Of a DNA stretch of 64,000 nt, positions 51,262 to 60,136 are shown in pieces. The stretch comes from Pseudaeromonas sp038247115 (GTDB lineage: Bacteria; Pseudomonadota; Gammaproteobacteria; Enterobacterales; Aeromonadaceae), in NCBI GenBank assembly GCA_038247115.1, contig JBBRVG010000002.1, positions 39,237 to 103,236 on the forward strand, in the 5' to 3' direction. How positions within the stretch are numbered: the first letter of the stretch is position 1; every line of letters starts with the position of its first letter. A program made the position numbers and the translations under genes. Below the pieces are notes generated by a model that saw only the letters and a program-made list of their open reading frames with translations, was not told where the DNA came from and ran no database searches.

Positions 51262-52380
51262 ATGAGTAAATGGACTAAAGGCGCGCTGACTGCGGCCATC
51301 GCAGTTGGCTTGTTTGGTGTGGCTTCTCAAGCCATGGCGGACGATACCATCAAGATCGCCATTGCTGGCCCCCAAACTGGCCCGGTTGCCCAATATGGGG
51401 ACATGGAGTTTGCCGGTGGCAAACTGGCGGTTGAAGAGATCAACAAGGCCGGTGGCGTGAACGGCAAGAAGCTCGAAGCGGTTCTGTATGATGATGCTTG
51501 TGATCCCAAGCAAGCCGTTGCCGTCGCCAACAAGATTGTTAACGATGGCGTCAAGTTCGTCATCGGTCACCTCTGCTCTGACAGCACACTGGCGGCATCG
51601 GATGTCTATGAAGATGAAGGCATTCTGATGATCACCCCGGCTTCCACCAGCCCGAAAGTCAGTGACCGTGGTTATGAACTGACCATGCGTACCATAGGCC
51701 TGGATAGCGATCAGGGTCCGACCGCTGCCCGTTATATCATCGATCACGTCAAGCCGAAGACAGTCGCCGTTATCCATGACAAGAAGCAATATGGTGAAGG
51801 CATTGCCACCAGCGTGCGCGATGAACTGAAAAAGGCTGGCGTCAATGTGGTCGCCTTTGAAGGGATCACCTCGGGTGACAAGGACTTCTCTGCTCAAATC
51901 GCCAAGTTGAAGAAAGATAACGTCGATTTCGTCTATTACGGTGGTTATCACCCGGAGCTGGGCCTGATCCTGCGTCAAGCCGCCGAAAAAGGTCTGAAGG
52001 CCAAGTTCATGGGTCCGGAAGGCGTGGGTAACAAGGATATTTCCGCGATTGCCGGTCCTGCCTCTGAAGGTCTGCTGGTGACTCTGCCGAAGCGTTACGA
52101 TCAGGAAGCGGGCAACGCGGCCCTGGTTGCAGCCCTGAAGGCGAACAAGCAGGATCCGTCCGGCCCCTTCATCTGGACCACCTATGCCGCCATTCAGAGC
52201 GTGGTTGCCGGTATCAAGTTAGCCGGTGAAGAGCCTGCCGATGTCGCCAAAGCGTTGAAGGCCGGTACCATTCCGACCGTGATGGGCGATCTGCAATGGG
52301 ACGCCAAGGGCGACCTGAAAGGCTTCGAGTTCGGTGTCTTCGGTTGGCACCAGGACGGTTCTTCCAGCACGCTGCAGTAA
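51262..52380 (+). CDS. livK: Branched-chain amino acid ABC transporter substrate-binding protein
   Basis: 372 aa. A cleavable signal peptide (KGALTAAIAVGLFGVASQAMA) is followed by the mature Peripla_BP fold: DTIKIAIAGPQTGPVAQYG, GVKFVIGHLCSDSTLAAS and the TYAAIQSVVAGIKLAG C-terminus. It binds leucine, isoleucine or valine in the periplasm and hands them to LivHM. Only one binding protein gene is here. Two stem-loops separate it from livH. Confidence 0.94.
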   Translation: MSKWTKGALTAAIAVGLFGVASQAMADDTIKIAIAGPQTGPVAQYGDMEFAGGKLAVEEINKAGGVNGKKLEAVLYDDACDPKQAVAVANKIVNDGVKFVIGHLCSDSTLAASDVYEDEGILMITPASTSPKVSDRGYELTMRTIGLDSDQGPTAARYIIDHVKPKTVAVIHDKKQYGEGIATSVRDELKKAGVNVVAFEGITSGDKDFSAQIAKLKKDNVDFVYYGGYHPELGLILRQAAEKGLKAKFMGPEGVGNKDISAIAGPASEGLLVTLPKRYDQEAGNAALVAALKANKQDPSGPFIWTTYAAIQSVVAGIKLAGEEPADVAKALKAGTIPTVMGDLQWDAKGDLKGFEFGVFGWHQDGSSSTLQ

Positions 52381-52399
52381 GCTTCAGCTTTGCAACCCG

Positions 52400-52447
52400 A
52401 GGGGCGGCCTGAGCCGCCCCTTCATTTATCGTCCCGCCTAGCGGGAC
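52400..52447 (+). terminator. Two stem-loops between livK and livH
   Basis: The first, GGGGCGGC/GCCGCCCC (52401-52420), and the second, GTCCCGC/GCGGGAC (52431-52447), lie just after livK. They probably cause partial termination or protect the livK mRNA, so the binding protein is made in excess. Confidence 0.55.
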
Positions 52448-52487
52448 GACTGTCATCACAATGTCGGGTGCACAGGGAATTTCTCCT

Positions 52488-53411
52488 ATGTCTGAACAAT
52501 TTTTTTATTTTATCCAGCAACTGCTCAATGGCCTGACCATTGGTAGCACCTATGCGTTGATCGCCATCGGCTACACCATGGTGTACGGCATCATCGGCAT
52601 GATTAACTTCGCCCATGGCGAAATCTATATGTTGGGGTCGTATGTTGCCTTTATGGTCATAGCGGCTCTGATGATGATGGGGATCGACAGCACTGTGCTG
52701 CTGATGGGCAGCGCCTTTGTCATCTCGATCATTATTACCAGTTGCTATGGCTGGACCATAGAGCGGGTGGCCTATCGCCCTCTGCGGGGCAGCAATCGGC
52801 TGATCCCGCTGATCTCCGCCATCGGTATGTCGATCTTTTTGCAGAACGTGGTGCGATTCGCCCAGGGCTCGCGGGACATTGCGATGCCGGCGTTGGTCAC
52901 CGGTGGTTTCGAGTTCGGGCCGCAGAATTTTGCCGCCAGTCTCTCCTGGATGCAGATCATCATCTTCGTAGTGACCTTTGTCACCATGTATGGCCTGACC
53001 CAGTTTATCGGTCGTTCCCGCATGGGGCGCGCCTGTCGTGCCTGTGCCGAAGATATCAAGATGGCCAACCTGCTGGGGATTAATACCAACAACGTCATAG
53101 CCCTGACCTTCGTCATCGGCGCGGCATTGGCCTCGATTGCCGGTGTCTTGTTGGGTATGTATTACGGCGTCATCAATCCGTCCATCGGCTTCATGGCCGG
53201 CCTCAAAGCGTTTACGGCGGCGGTTCTCGGCGGTATCGGCTCGATTCCTGGCGCCATGTTGGGCGGTCTGATCCTGGGGGTGACCGAAGCTCTGACTTCC
53301 GGTTATCTGAGTTCCGAATACAAGGATGTGGTGGCGTTTGCCCTGCTGTTGGCGATCTTGCTGTTTATGCCGACCGGTATTCTTGGCCGTCCTGAAGTGG
53401 AGAAGGTGTGA
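52488..53411 (+). CDS. livH: Branched-chain amino acid ABC transporter permease LivH
   Basis: 307 aa. About eight membrane segments; signature blocks LLNGLTIGSTYALIAIGYTM, YGIIGMINFAHGEIYMLGSY and RVAYRPLRGSNRLIPLISAI are typical of LivH. The EAA-like loop at CRACAEDIKMANLLGIN contacts LivF/G. ATG 52488 has AGGGAA. Its stop overlaps the livM start. Confidence 0.95.
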   Translation: MSEQFFYFIQQLLNGLTIGSTYALIAIGYTMVYGIIGMINFAHGEIYMLGSYVAFMVIAALMMMGIDSTVLLMGSAFVISIIITSCYGWTIERVAYRPLRGSNRLIPLISAIGMSIFLQNVVRFAQGSRDIAMPALVTGGFEFGPQNFAASLSWMQIIIFVVTFVTMYGLTQFIGRSRMGRACRACAEDIKMANLLGINTNNVIALTFVIGAALASIAGVLLGMYYGVINPSIGFMAGLKAFTAAVLGGIGSIPGAMLGGLILGVTEALTSGYLSSEYKDVVAFALLLAILLFMPTGILGRPEVEKV

Positions 53412-54661
53412 TGCATTTTAAACATGCCTGTATTGCCAGCGTGATGACGCTGCTGCTGACTCTCTGGTTGTTCGGCTTCCAGCTGCAAACTGAGGGTATT
53501 GGCCTGACCGTGGTCAGCCAACTGGGCACCAATGGCCCGGCCTTGCTGATCGGTGTGGCGATCGTGTTCTTCTTCCAGCTGTTCCGTGAGCGGATCCTGG
53601 GCGTCTTTGGTCAGGTCGGTGCGCGTGCGCCCAAGCTGGTGCTGCCCAGCAAGAATGACAAGCCCGGTCTGTACCGTCTGGGTACCCTGCTGATCCTGGG
53701 AGCGCTGATTGTGCTGCCGTTTATCGCCAGCCGGAGCGTGGTCGACTTGGCGACGCTGACCCTGATCTACGTCATGCTGGGGCTGGGTCTCAACGTCCAG
53801 GTCGGTCTGGCGGGATTACTGGATCTGGGCTATGTCGGCTTCTATGCCGTCGGTGCTTATAGCTATGCCTTGCTGAATCAATACTTCGGTTTCAGCTTCT
53901 GGGAGGCCTTGCCGCTAGCGGGGCTGCTGGCCGCCGGATTCGGTTTCCTGCTCGGATTCCCTGTGCTGCGTTTGCGGGGGGACTATCTGGCCATCGTCAC
54001 CCTCGGCTTTGGCGAAGTGATCCGTATCCTGCTGAATAATCTTAACTTCATCACCGGTGGCCCGAACGGTATCTCCGGTATCCCGAAGCCGACGCTGTTT
54101 GGTCTGGAGTTTGCGCGCAAGGCGGACGAGGCGGGTGGGCAGACCTTCCATCAGTTCTTCGGCATCAAGTATGTGGCGGACCATAAGGTCATCTTCCTCT
54201 ACCTGATGGCGGTGTTGCTGGTGCTGTTGACTCTGTTTGTCATCAATCGTCTGCTGCGCATGCCGCTGGGACGGGCGTGGGAAGCGTTGCGGGAAGATGA
54301 AATTGCCTGCCGCTCCCTGGGTCTGAATCCGACCGTGATCAAGCTCAGTGCCTTTGCCATCGGTGCTGCCTTTGCCGGTTTTGCCGGTAGCTTCTTCGCT
54401 GCCCGGCAAGGCTTCATCAGTCCGGAGTCGTTCAACTTCATCGAATCGGCCATCATTCTGGCCATAGTGGTGTTAGGGGGCATGGGCTCCCAGTTGGGGA
54501 TAGTGCTGGCCGCTATCATCATGACCCTGCTGCCGGAAATGGCTCGCGAGTTCAACGAATACCGGATGGTGATGTTTGGTCTGTTGATGGTGGTGATGAT
54601 GTTGTGGCGGCCTCAGGGTCTGCTGCCGATGACCCGTCAACACATGGAGGTGCCGAAATGA
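53411..54661 (+). CDS. livM: Branched-chain amino acid ABC transporter permease LivM
   Basis: 416 aa, with an N-terminal extension as in gammaproteobacterial LivM. VMLGLGLNVQVGLAGLLDLG, FPVLRLRGDYLAIVTLGFGE and ALREDEIACRSLGLNPTVIK mark the fold and the ATPase contact loop. ATG 53411 (GGAGAAGG upstream) is used; a GTG one codon before is possible. It overlaps livH by one base and livG by four. Confidence 0.95.
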   Translation: MHFKHACIASVMTLLLTLWLFGFQLQTEGIGLTVVSQLGTNGPALLIGVAIVFFFQLFRERILGVFGQVGARAPKLVLPSKNDKPGLYRLGTLLILGALIVLPFIASRSVVDLATLTLIYVMLGLGLNVQVGLAGLLDLGYVGFYAVGAYSYALLNQYFGFSFWEALPLAGLLAAGFGFLLGFPVLRLRGDYLAIVTLGFGEVIRILLNNLNFITGGPNGISGIPKPTLFGLEFARKADEAGGQTFHQFFGIKYVADHKVIFLYLMAVLLVLLTLFVINRLLRMPLGRAWEALREDEIACRSLGLNPTVIKLSAFAIGAAFAGFAGSFFAARQGFISPESFNFIESAIILAIVVLGGMGSQLGIVLAAIIMTLLPEMAREFNEYRMVMFGLLMVVMMLWRPQGLLPMTRQHMEVPK

Positions 54662-55422
54662 GCAAGATGTTGGAAGTTTCGGATCTGACCATGCGCTTTG
54701 GTGGTCTGGTGGCCGTGAATAAGGTGGCCCTGCAGGTGGAGGAGAAACAGATCGTCTCCATCATAGGGCCCAACGGAGCAGGCAAGACCACTGTCTTTAA
54801 CTGCCTGACCGGTTTTTATCGTCCCAGTGGTGGTGTCATTCGCTATGCCGGTGAGGAGATCCAGGGATTACCGGGTCATCTGATTGCTCGCAAAGGGGTG
54901 GTGCGTACTTTCCAGCACGTGCGTCTTTTCAAGGAGATGACGGCGCTGGAGAACCTGCTGGTGGCCCAGCATCGCCATATGCATGGTGGTTTGCTGCAGG
55001 GCATCCTCAAAACGCCAGCCTTCCGCCGTGCCGAAAAAGAGGCGCTGGATCGGGCGCTGTTCTGGCTGGACAAGGTGGGCTTGACCGAGATGGCTAATCG
55101 CCCGGCTACGGGGCTGGCCTATGGTCAGCAACGCCGCCTGGAGATTGCCCGCTGCATGTGCACCCAGCCCAAGCTGCTGATGCTGGATGAGCCGGCGGCG
55201 GGTCTGAACCCGAAAGAGACTCACGACCTGGACGATCTCATCCGCCTGTTGCGCGATGAGTTCGGGGTTTCCGTGTTGCTGATCGAGCATGACATGAAAC
55301 TGGTGATGGAAATTTCTGACCAGATCTATGTGGTCAACCAGGGATGTCCGCTGGCCGAAGGCAAGCCGGAACAGGTGAAGAACAATCCGGCCGTGATCAA
55401 GGCCTATCTGGGCGAGTTTTGA
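54658..55422 (+). CDS. livG: Branched-chain amino acid ABC transporter ATPase LivG
   Basis: 254 aa. Walker A GPNGAGKTT, the signature area LAYGQQRRLEIARCM, and Walker B LLMLDEPAAGLNP are all intact. The long Walker A-signature insert (ALENLLVAQHRHMHGG) is typical of LivG. ATG 54658 overlaps the livM stop (ATGA). It forms a heterodimer with LivF. Confidence 0.97.
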   Translation: MSKMLEVSDLTMRFGGLVAVNKVALQVEEKQIVSIIGPNGAGKTTVFNCLTGFYRPSGGVIRYAGEEIQGLPGHLIARKGVVRTFQHVRLFKEMTALENLLVAQHRHMHGGLLQGILKTPAFRRAEKEALDRALFWLDKVGLTEMANRPATGLAYGQQRRLEIARCMCTQPKLLMLDEPAAGLNPKETHDLDDLIRLLRDEFGVSVLLIEHDMKLVMEISDQIYVVNQGCPLAEGKPEQVKNNPAVIKAYLGEF

Positions 55423-55430
55423 GGTATCAG

Positions 55431-56132
55431 ATGCTGGAATTCAAGAACGTTTCCACCTATTACGGCAAGATCCAGGCACTGCACGATGTTAGCCTGCATA
55501 TCAATCAGGGCGAGATTGTCACCCTGATCGGCGCCAACGGCGCCGGTAAAACCACCTTGCTGATGACACTCTGTGGCGATCCCAAGCCACAATCCGGGCA
55601 AGTGCTGTTTGAAGGGCAGGACATAACCCAGTGGCATACCGCCAGGATCATGCGCGGTGATATCGCCATAGTGCCGGAAGGGCGCCGCATCTTCAGTCGC
55701 CTGACGGTCGAAGAAAACCTCTACATGGGCGCCTTCTTCGTTGACAAGGCGGAGCAGGAGAGCCTGCTGGCTGAAGTCTATGAGCTGTTCCCGCGTCTCA
55801 AGGAGCGGGTGCATCAACGGGCGGGCACCATGTCCGGCGGCGAACAGCAGATGCTGGCCATTGGCCGGGCTCTGATGAGCAAGCCGCGTCTGTTGTTGCT
55901 GGACGAGCCCTCGCTCGGGTTGGCGCCCATCATCATTCAGCAGATCTTCGAGATCATAGAGCGGCTGCGGGATCGGGGCATGACCATCTTCCTGGTGGAG
56001 CAGAATGCCAACCAGGCCCTGAAATTGGCCGATCGCGGTTATGTTCTGGAGACCGGTCGTGTGGTGCTGGAAGGCTCGGGTGCCGAGTTGCTGGCCGATC
56101 CTGCGGTTCGTCAGGCTTATCTGGGGGGTTGA
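55431..56132 (+). CDS. livF: Branched-chain amino acid ABC transporter ATPase LivF
   Basis: 233 aa. Walker A GANGAGKTT, signature TMSGGEQQMLAIGRALMSKP, Walker B LLLLDEPSLGLAPI. It is the last gene of the livKHMGF operon and begins 8 bases after livG. A T-rich terminator follows. Confidence 0.97.
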   Translation: MLEFKNVSTYYGKIQALHDVSLHINQGEIVTLIGANGAGKTTLLMTLCGDPKPQSGQVLFEGQDITQWHTARIMRGDIAIVPEGRRIFSRLTVEENLYMGAFFVDKAEQESLLAEVYELFPRLKERVHQRAGTMSGGEQQMLAIGRALMSKPRLLLLDEPSLGLAPIIIQQIFEIIERLRDRGMTIFLVEQNANQALKLADRGYVLETGRVVLEGSGAELLADPAVRQAYLGG

Positions 56133-56187
56133 TCACCGGAACCCTCTCTAGGGGCCGGTAGCCAGAAACAATTCCTGTAGTAGTACA

Positions 56188-56225
56188 AGGGATCATCCGA
56201 TGTGAGTCGGGTGATCCTTTTTTTT
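56188..56225 (+). terminator. Terminator of the liv operon
   Basis: GGATCATCCGA and TCGGGTGATCC pair (one G-T) around TGTGAG, followed by a run of eight T. Confidence 0.88.
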
Positions 56226-56268
56226 AACAATCGGGTAAACTGGACGCTGATTTTGACAGGAGTAGCCC

Positions 56269-56613
56269 ATGTCCGAGTTCCAACATATTTCCCTGGCCGA
56301 CGCCGATACCCTGCTGCAGGCTGGCGAGGCGCGACTGGTGGACATTCGTGATCCGGCCAGTTTCCGTAGCGCTCATGCTCCCGGGGCTTTTCACCTCACC
56401 AACGAGACGCTGTTGCCCTTCATGCAGCAGACCGACTTTGAGACCCCGGTGCTGGTGATGTGCTACCACGGTCATAGCAGCCAAGGGGCAGCTCAGTATC
56501 TGGTGAACCAGGGCTTTACCGAGGTTTACAGCGTGGATGGTGGCTTTGAAGGCTGGCGTCTGGCGTTCCCGGTCGACATATTGACGGGCGATGAACAAGG
56601 CCGGGTGTCATGA
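56269..56613 (+). CDS. glpE: Thiosulfate sulfurtransferase GlpE
   Basis: 114 aa, single rhodanese domain. It moves sulfur from thiosulfate to acceptors such as cyanide or thioredoxin. The active-site loop is MCYHGHSSQG with catalytic Cys near residue 65. Start has CAGGAG. It overlaps glpG by four bases. The usual glpR third gene is absent; a FliL-like gene follows on the other strand. Confidence 0.95.
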   Translation: MSEFQHISLADADTLLQAGEARLVDIRDPASFRSAHAPGAFHLTNETLLPFMQQTDFETPVLVMCYHGHSSQGAAQYLVNQGFTEVYSVDGGFEGWRLAFPVDILTGDEQGRVS

Positions 56614-57452
56614 AACAATTGCTGGTGATCAATGATGCGCGTCTGGCACAAAGCCTGGCCGACTATCTCTCCAGTCGGGGCATGCATTGCGAGTTAACCC
56701 AGTCCGAGGTGGGCATTACCGTCTGGCTGGCGGACGAGAGTCGCAGTGGCGAGGCTGAACCCGAGGTCAAACGCTTCCTCAAAGAGCCTTATCATCCACG
56801 CTATGCCGAGGCCTCGTGGCAGAGTGGTACACCGAACAGTCGCATTGACTACAGTGCCGGGCACCACAGTCTGACCGCTCATTTCCTCATGCAGGCCGGC
56901 CCCGTCACCTTGCTGGTGATGGCGCTGTGTACCTGTCTGTTTATCCTGCAGCTGATTGGCCTGAATCTCTATGCCAGCCTGAGTTTCCATCAGGATATCT
57001 CCCAGCTCAGTGGCTGGCAGATCTGGCGCTTTGTGACCCCGGCATTTTTGCATTTCTCCGCCCTGCATCTGATCTTCAACCTGATGTGGTGGTGGTATCT
57101 GGCTGGATTGGTGGAGCGGCAATTGGGAACCAGCAAACTGCTGACCCTGCTGCTGGTGGGAGCCGTGATCCCCAACCTGCTGGAGTTTTTGTTATCCGGG
57201 CCTGATTTCGGTGGTCTGTCGGCGGTGGTCAATGCGCTGGTGGGTTACTGCTGGATCGTCGGCCGCATGAAGCCCGAGGGTGAGGTCAAGCTCCAAGACG
57301 GTATCTTCATCTTCATGGTGGTCTGGCTGGCTATCGGTTTCAGCGGCCTACTGGGCAACAATCTGGCGAATGCTGCCCATCTGAGCGGTCTGGCCATTGG
57401 TCTGCTGCATGGTTGGCTGGATGGCCGCAAACCGCTAGCTTCTGCATCCTGA
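56610..57452 (+). CDS. glpG: Rhomboid intramembrane serine protease GlpG
   Basis: 280 aa. A cytoplasmic N-terminal domain (1-90) precedes six membrane helices. The catalytic Ser is in FGGLSAVVNALVGY (S204) and His in NAAHLSG (H257). FLHFSALHLIFNLMWWWYL is the HxxxxHxxxN helix. The Ser is followed by Ala (GLSA) instead of the GLSG common in E. coli, a mild and probably tolerated change. It is coupled to glpE. Confidence 0.95.
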   Translation: MKQLLVINDARLAQSLADYLSSRGMHCELTQSEVGITVWLADESRSGEAEPEVKRFLKEPYHPRYAEASWQSGTPNSRIDYSAGHHSLTAHFLMQAGPVTLLVMALCTCLFILQLIGLNLYASLSFHQDISQLSGWQIWRFVTPAFLHFSALHLIFNLMWWWYLAGLVERQLGTSKLLTLLLVGAVIPNLLEFLLSGPDFGGLSAVVNALVGYCWIVGRMKPEGEVKLQDGIFIFMVVWLAIGFSGLLGNNLANAAHLSGLAIGLLHGWLDGRKPLASAS

Positions 57453-57456
57453 GCGG

Positions 57457-57888
57457 CTATTGATACAAGTAGTTGGTGAACAGCAGGTCGCGGATCACCT
57501 TGCGACCCTCTTCCTTGGTCAGTAGCTCTTCGACCTTAGCCTTGCAGGCGAGACGGGTTTTTTCCCGTCCTTCCTGGGACTTTACATCATCCAGGCTTTG
57601 GGCACCCAGCAGGGTATTGATGGCATCGCGCAGCAGGGGATCGTGCTTCTTGAGTAGTTCGATATCGGCGGCGTTGTCCACCATGATATCGACCTTGACC
57701 CGCACATAACCCAGGGTTGGCCCTGTGGTGATGAAGTTGGTGACGAATTCCGGATCCAGGGTGTAGTAGCCAATTCCGGCTGGTTGCGCGGCGCCTTCGC
57801 CTTCTCCACCTCCGGCCTGGCCAAGCGCGGTCAGTGGAGCCAAGCAGGTGGCGAGCATCAGCAGGAGGAGTGGCAGTGTCTTGCGCAT
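57457..57888 (-). CDS. FliL-like protein with a signal peptide
   Basis: 143 aa. An N-terminal signal or anchor (RKTLPLLLLMLATCLAPLTA) is followed by a FliL C-terminal domain: LDPEFVTNFITTGPTLGYVR, VKVDIMV, then LLRDAINTLLGAQSLDDVKS and VIRDLLFTNYLYQ. FliL links stators to the flagellar rotor, but no flagellar gene is nearby and this copy lacks a long cytoplasmic part. It could be a moonlighting paralogue. It converges on glpG with five bases between stops. Confidence 0.82.
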   Translation of the reverse strand: MRKTLPLLLLMLATCLAPLTALGQAGGGEGEGAAQPAGIGYYTLDPEFVTNFITTGPTLGYVRVKVDIMVDNAADIELLKKHDPLLRDAINTLLGAQSLDDVKSQEGREKTRLACKAKVEELLTKEEGRKVIRDLLFTNYLYQ

Positions 57889-58011
57889 GAGGTCGGCTTC
57901 CGGTCGGTCGATAAAAAAGGGTTATGGCGCTCATTCTTGGTGGTGCACGCTTGGCCGTCAAGAGTTCTCCTCCTTACTATGGGGGCGGGGTAGTGATTTT
58001 GTGTTGTTTCT

Positions 58012-58584
58012 TTGACGGGAGCGTCTTTGCAAGCTGTATTCCCTGATCGTGATTGGTGCGCGGTCGCACCCCTGTCGACGATTGACTGGTTGCCGGTGGA
58101 ACCGGCTGTAGTACCCCAAGCGGTTCTGGGTTGGTTGTCCGAGCAGGGCTCGTTAACCCGGCGGCTGCGCGCCGAGCGGGGCGACTTGTCGGTGGTGTGT
58201 CTGCAGCAAGGGATTCGGGATGAAGAGCCCGCGCTCTGGCAGCGGCAAGTGTTGTTATTGAAATCGGGTCGGCCCTGGGTCTGGGGGTTGACCCAGGCGC
58301 CACTGGCCACCTTGGCTCACTACCCGCTGCTGGCCACCCAAGGCGAGCAGCCGTTGGGCGACTGGTTGTTCGGTGTGGCAGGTGCGACCCGTGAAGGGCT
58401 GGTCTGGACAGATTTGGTTGCGGATCCGGCACTCCAGGAGGCGTTACAGGCATGGCTGTTGCCGTCACCGCCTGTGCTGTGGGCCCGTCGTTCACGTCTG
58501 GTGTTGCCGTGCGGTGAGTGCGTCATTACTGAAGTATTTTTACCGGATGCCCCTTTATATGCGGGTATCGAGGAGAAGGAATAA
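58012..58584 (+). CDS. ubiC: Chorismate-pyruvate lyase UbiC
   Basis: 190 aa. It makes 4-hydroxybenzoate for ubiquinone. The diagnostic C-terminal block is RRSRLVLPCGECVITEVFLP with DAPLY. The start is uncertain: only TTG codons fit at the left, and no strong ribosome site is seen; 58012 gives a length slightly above E. coli (165 aa). Followed two bases later by ubiA, so they form an operon as in E. coli. Confidence 0.88.
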   Translation: MTGASLQAVFPDRDWCAVAPLSTIDWLPVEPAVVPQAVLGWLSEQGSLTRRLRAERGDLSVVCLQQGIRDEEPALWQRQVLLLKSGRPWVWGLTQAPLATLAHYPLLATQGEQPLGDWLFGVAGATREGLVWTDLVADPALQEALQAWLLPSPPVLWARRSRLVLPCGECVITEVFLPDAPLYAGIEEKE

Positions 58585-58586
58585 CC

Positions 58587-59459
58587 ATGCAGCTGGTGAC
58601 GCGTGCCCCCTGGGCCGCCTATTGGCAACTGGCCCGGATGGACAAACCGATAGGCACGCTATTGTTACTTTGGCCAACATTATGGGCTCTGTGGCTGGCG
58701 TCAGCCGGGCAACCGGACTGGTGGGCGCTACTGGTTTTTACGCTCGGAGTCTTTCTGATGCGATCCGCCGGTTGTGTCATCAATGACTATGCGGATCGCC
58801 ATGTTGACGGCCATGTCAAACGGACGGCTCAGCGGCCATTACCGGCCGGGCGCTTGACGACACGGCAGGCGCTGCTGTTTTTTGCGGCCCTGGTGGGCTT
58901 GTCGTTCCTGCTGGTACTGACCCTCAACCGATTCACCATAGCCCTGTCATTGATGGGCTTGGTGCTGGCTGTGCTCTATCCCTTCATGAAACGGGTCACC
59001 CACTTGCCCCAACTGGTGCTGGGGTTAGCCTTCTCCTGGTCCATTCCCATGGCGTGGGCGGCGGTGACCGGTGAATTGGCCTGGAGTACCGGATTGCTTT
59101 TCATGGCCAATGCGGCCTGGACCGTGGCCTATGACACCTATTACGCCATGGTCGATCGGGATGATGATCTGCGAATCGGTATCAAATCGACGGCGATCCT
59201 GTTCGGTCGGCACGATCTGCGGATCATTGCACTACTGCAGGCTTTAACGCTGGCGTTACTGCTTCTGGTTGGCTGGATGGAGGGCCTGCAATGGCCGTTT
59301 TATACCGGTTTGCTGGTGGCTGGGGGCTTGTTTGTCCAACAGAGCTGGTCGGCGCGGAGTCGGGATCGGGAAGCCTGCTTCCGGGCCTTCCTGGCCAATA
59401 ACTGGGTCGGTGCCGTAATTTTCCTGGGTATCGTCCTGTCCAGCCTGTTGGCGGGATAG
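58587..59459 (+). CDS. ubiA: 4-hydroxybenzoate octaprenyltransferase UbiA
   Basis: 290 aa. Polytopic membrane enzyme that attaches a polyprenyl chain to 4-hydroxybenzoate. The two Asp-rich metal motifs are NDYADRHVDGHVKRT and VDRDDDLRIGIKST. Its N-terminal LARMDKPIGTLLLLWPTLWA is typical. It is coupled to ubiC. Confidence 0.97.
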   Translation: MQLVTRAPWAAYWQLARMDKPIGTLLLLWPTLWALWLASAGQPDWWALLVFTLGVFLMRSAGCVINDYADRHVDGHVKRTAQRPLPAGRLTTRQALLFFAALVGLSFLLVLTLNRFTIALSLMGLVLAVLYPFMKRVTHLPQLVLGLAFSWSIPMAWAAVTGELAWSTGLLFMANAAWTVAYDTYYAMVDRDDDLRIGIKSTAILFGRHDLRIIALLQALTLALLLLVGWMEGLQWPFYTGLLVAGGLFVQQSWSARSRDREACFRAFLANNWVGAVIFLGIVLSSLLAG

Positions 59460-59583
59460 TCATTTTTATCTATAAGCAATTGATTTTATTCGTGTGTCAT
59501 AAGAATGTCGGCTAGCTGTCGTCACCTGTCGGTCATGGATTAGCGGATAGTCTCACTCGAACACCAGAAGCAGAGGGATCACA

Positions 59584-60051
59584 ATGAATGTTCGTAAACT
59601 TAGACTGCAGCGACACTGGTCCCAGGATCAGCTCGCGCAATTAAGTGGCCTGAGTATTCGCACTATCCAGCGTATAGAGAGGGGCCAGACGCCGGGGCTT
59701 GAATCATTGAAATCTCTCGGCGCTGTTTTTGATGTTCCTGTCGAGGCATCACCTGAGGAGCATGACATGACACAAGACAATCCAATCGATCCAGTAGAGC
59801 AAAAGACTATCGAATACGTTCGCGACATCAAGGGCTTTTATTCACACGCCATCAAGTATGTGCTGGTGATTACCATGCTCTTCATCATCAACCTAGCAAC
59901 GTCACCTGGCTATATCTGGGCCTGGTGGCCCATGTTGGGCTGGGGTATAGGGGTGTTGTTTCATGGCCTGAACGTATTTGAAGTGTTTGATTTTTTCGGA
60001 CCGGCATGGGAAAAACGCCAGATCGAGAAACGACTGGGTCGCAAGTTGTAA
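59584..60051 (+). CDS. XRE-family helix-turn-helix protein with a 2TM domain
   Basis: 155 aa. The N-terminal HTH (SQDQLAQLSGLSIRTIQRIE) is followed by a linker and a membrane hairpin: HAIKYVLVITMLFIINLATS, then WPMLGWGIGVLFHGLNVFEV, the pattern of 2TM domains in membrane-tethered regulators. The C-terminal tail is basic. AGAGGG precedes the ATG. Its target is unknown; it stands alone with a terminator after it. Confidence 0.82.
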   Translation: MNVRKLRLQRHWSQDQLAQLSGLSIRTIQRIERGQTPGLESLKSLGAVFDVPVEASPEEHDMTQDNPIDPVEQKTIEYVRDIKGFYSHAIKYVLVITMLFIINLATSPGYIWAWWPMLGWGIGVLFHGLNVFEVFDFFGPAWEKRQIEKRLGRKL

Positions 60052-60070
60052 CGCTTGAAGAGAATAAATT

Positions 60071-60115
60071 AGGCGCCCCAGAACCCGCGGATACATAGCA
60101 GGGTTGGGGGCGCCT
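60071..60115 (+). terminator. Hairpin after the XRE-2TM gene
   Basis: AGGCGCCCC-AGAACCC pairs with GGGTT-GGGGGCGCCT across a 14-base loop between convergent genes. No long T-run follows. Confidence 0.6.
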
Positions 60116-60136
60116 TGTGTTCTATCAGCTCAGTGC

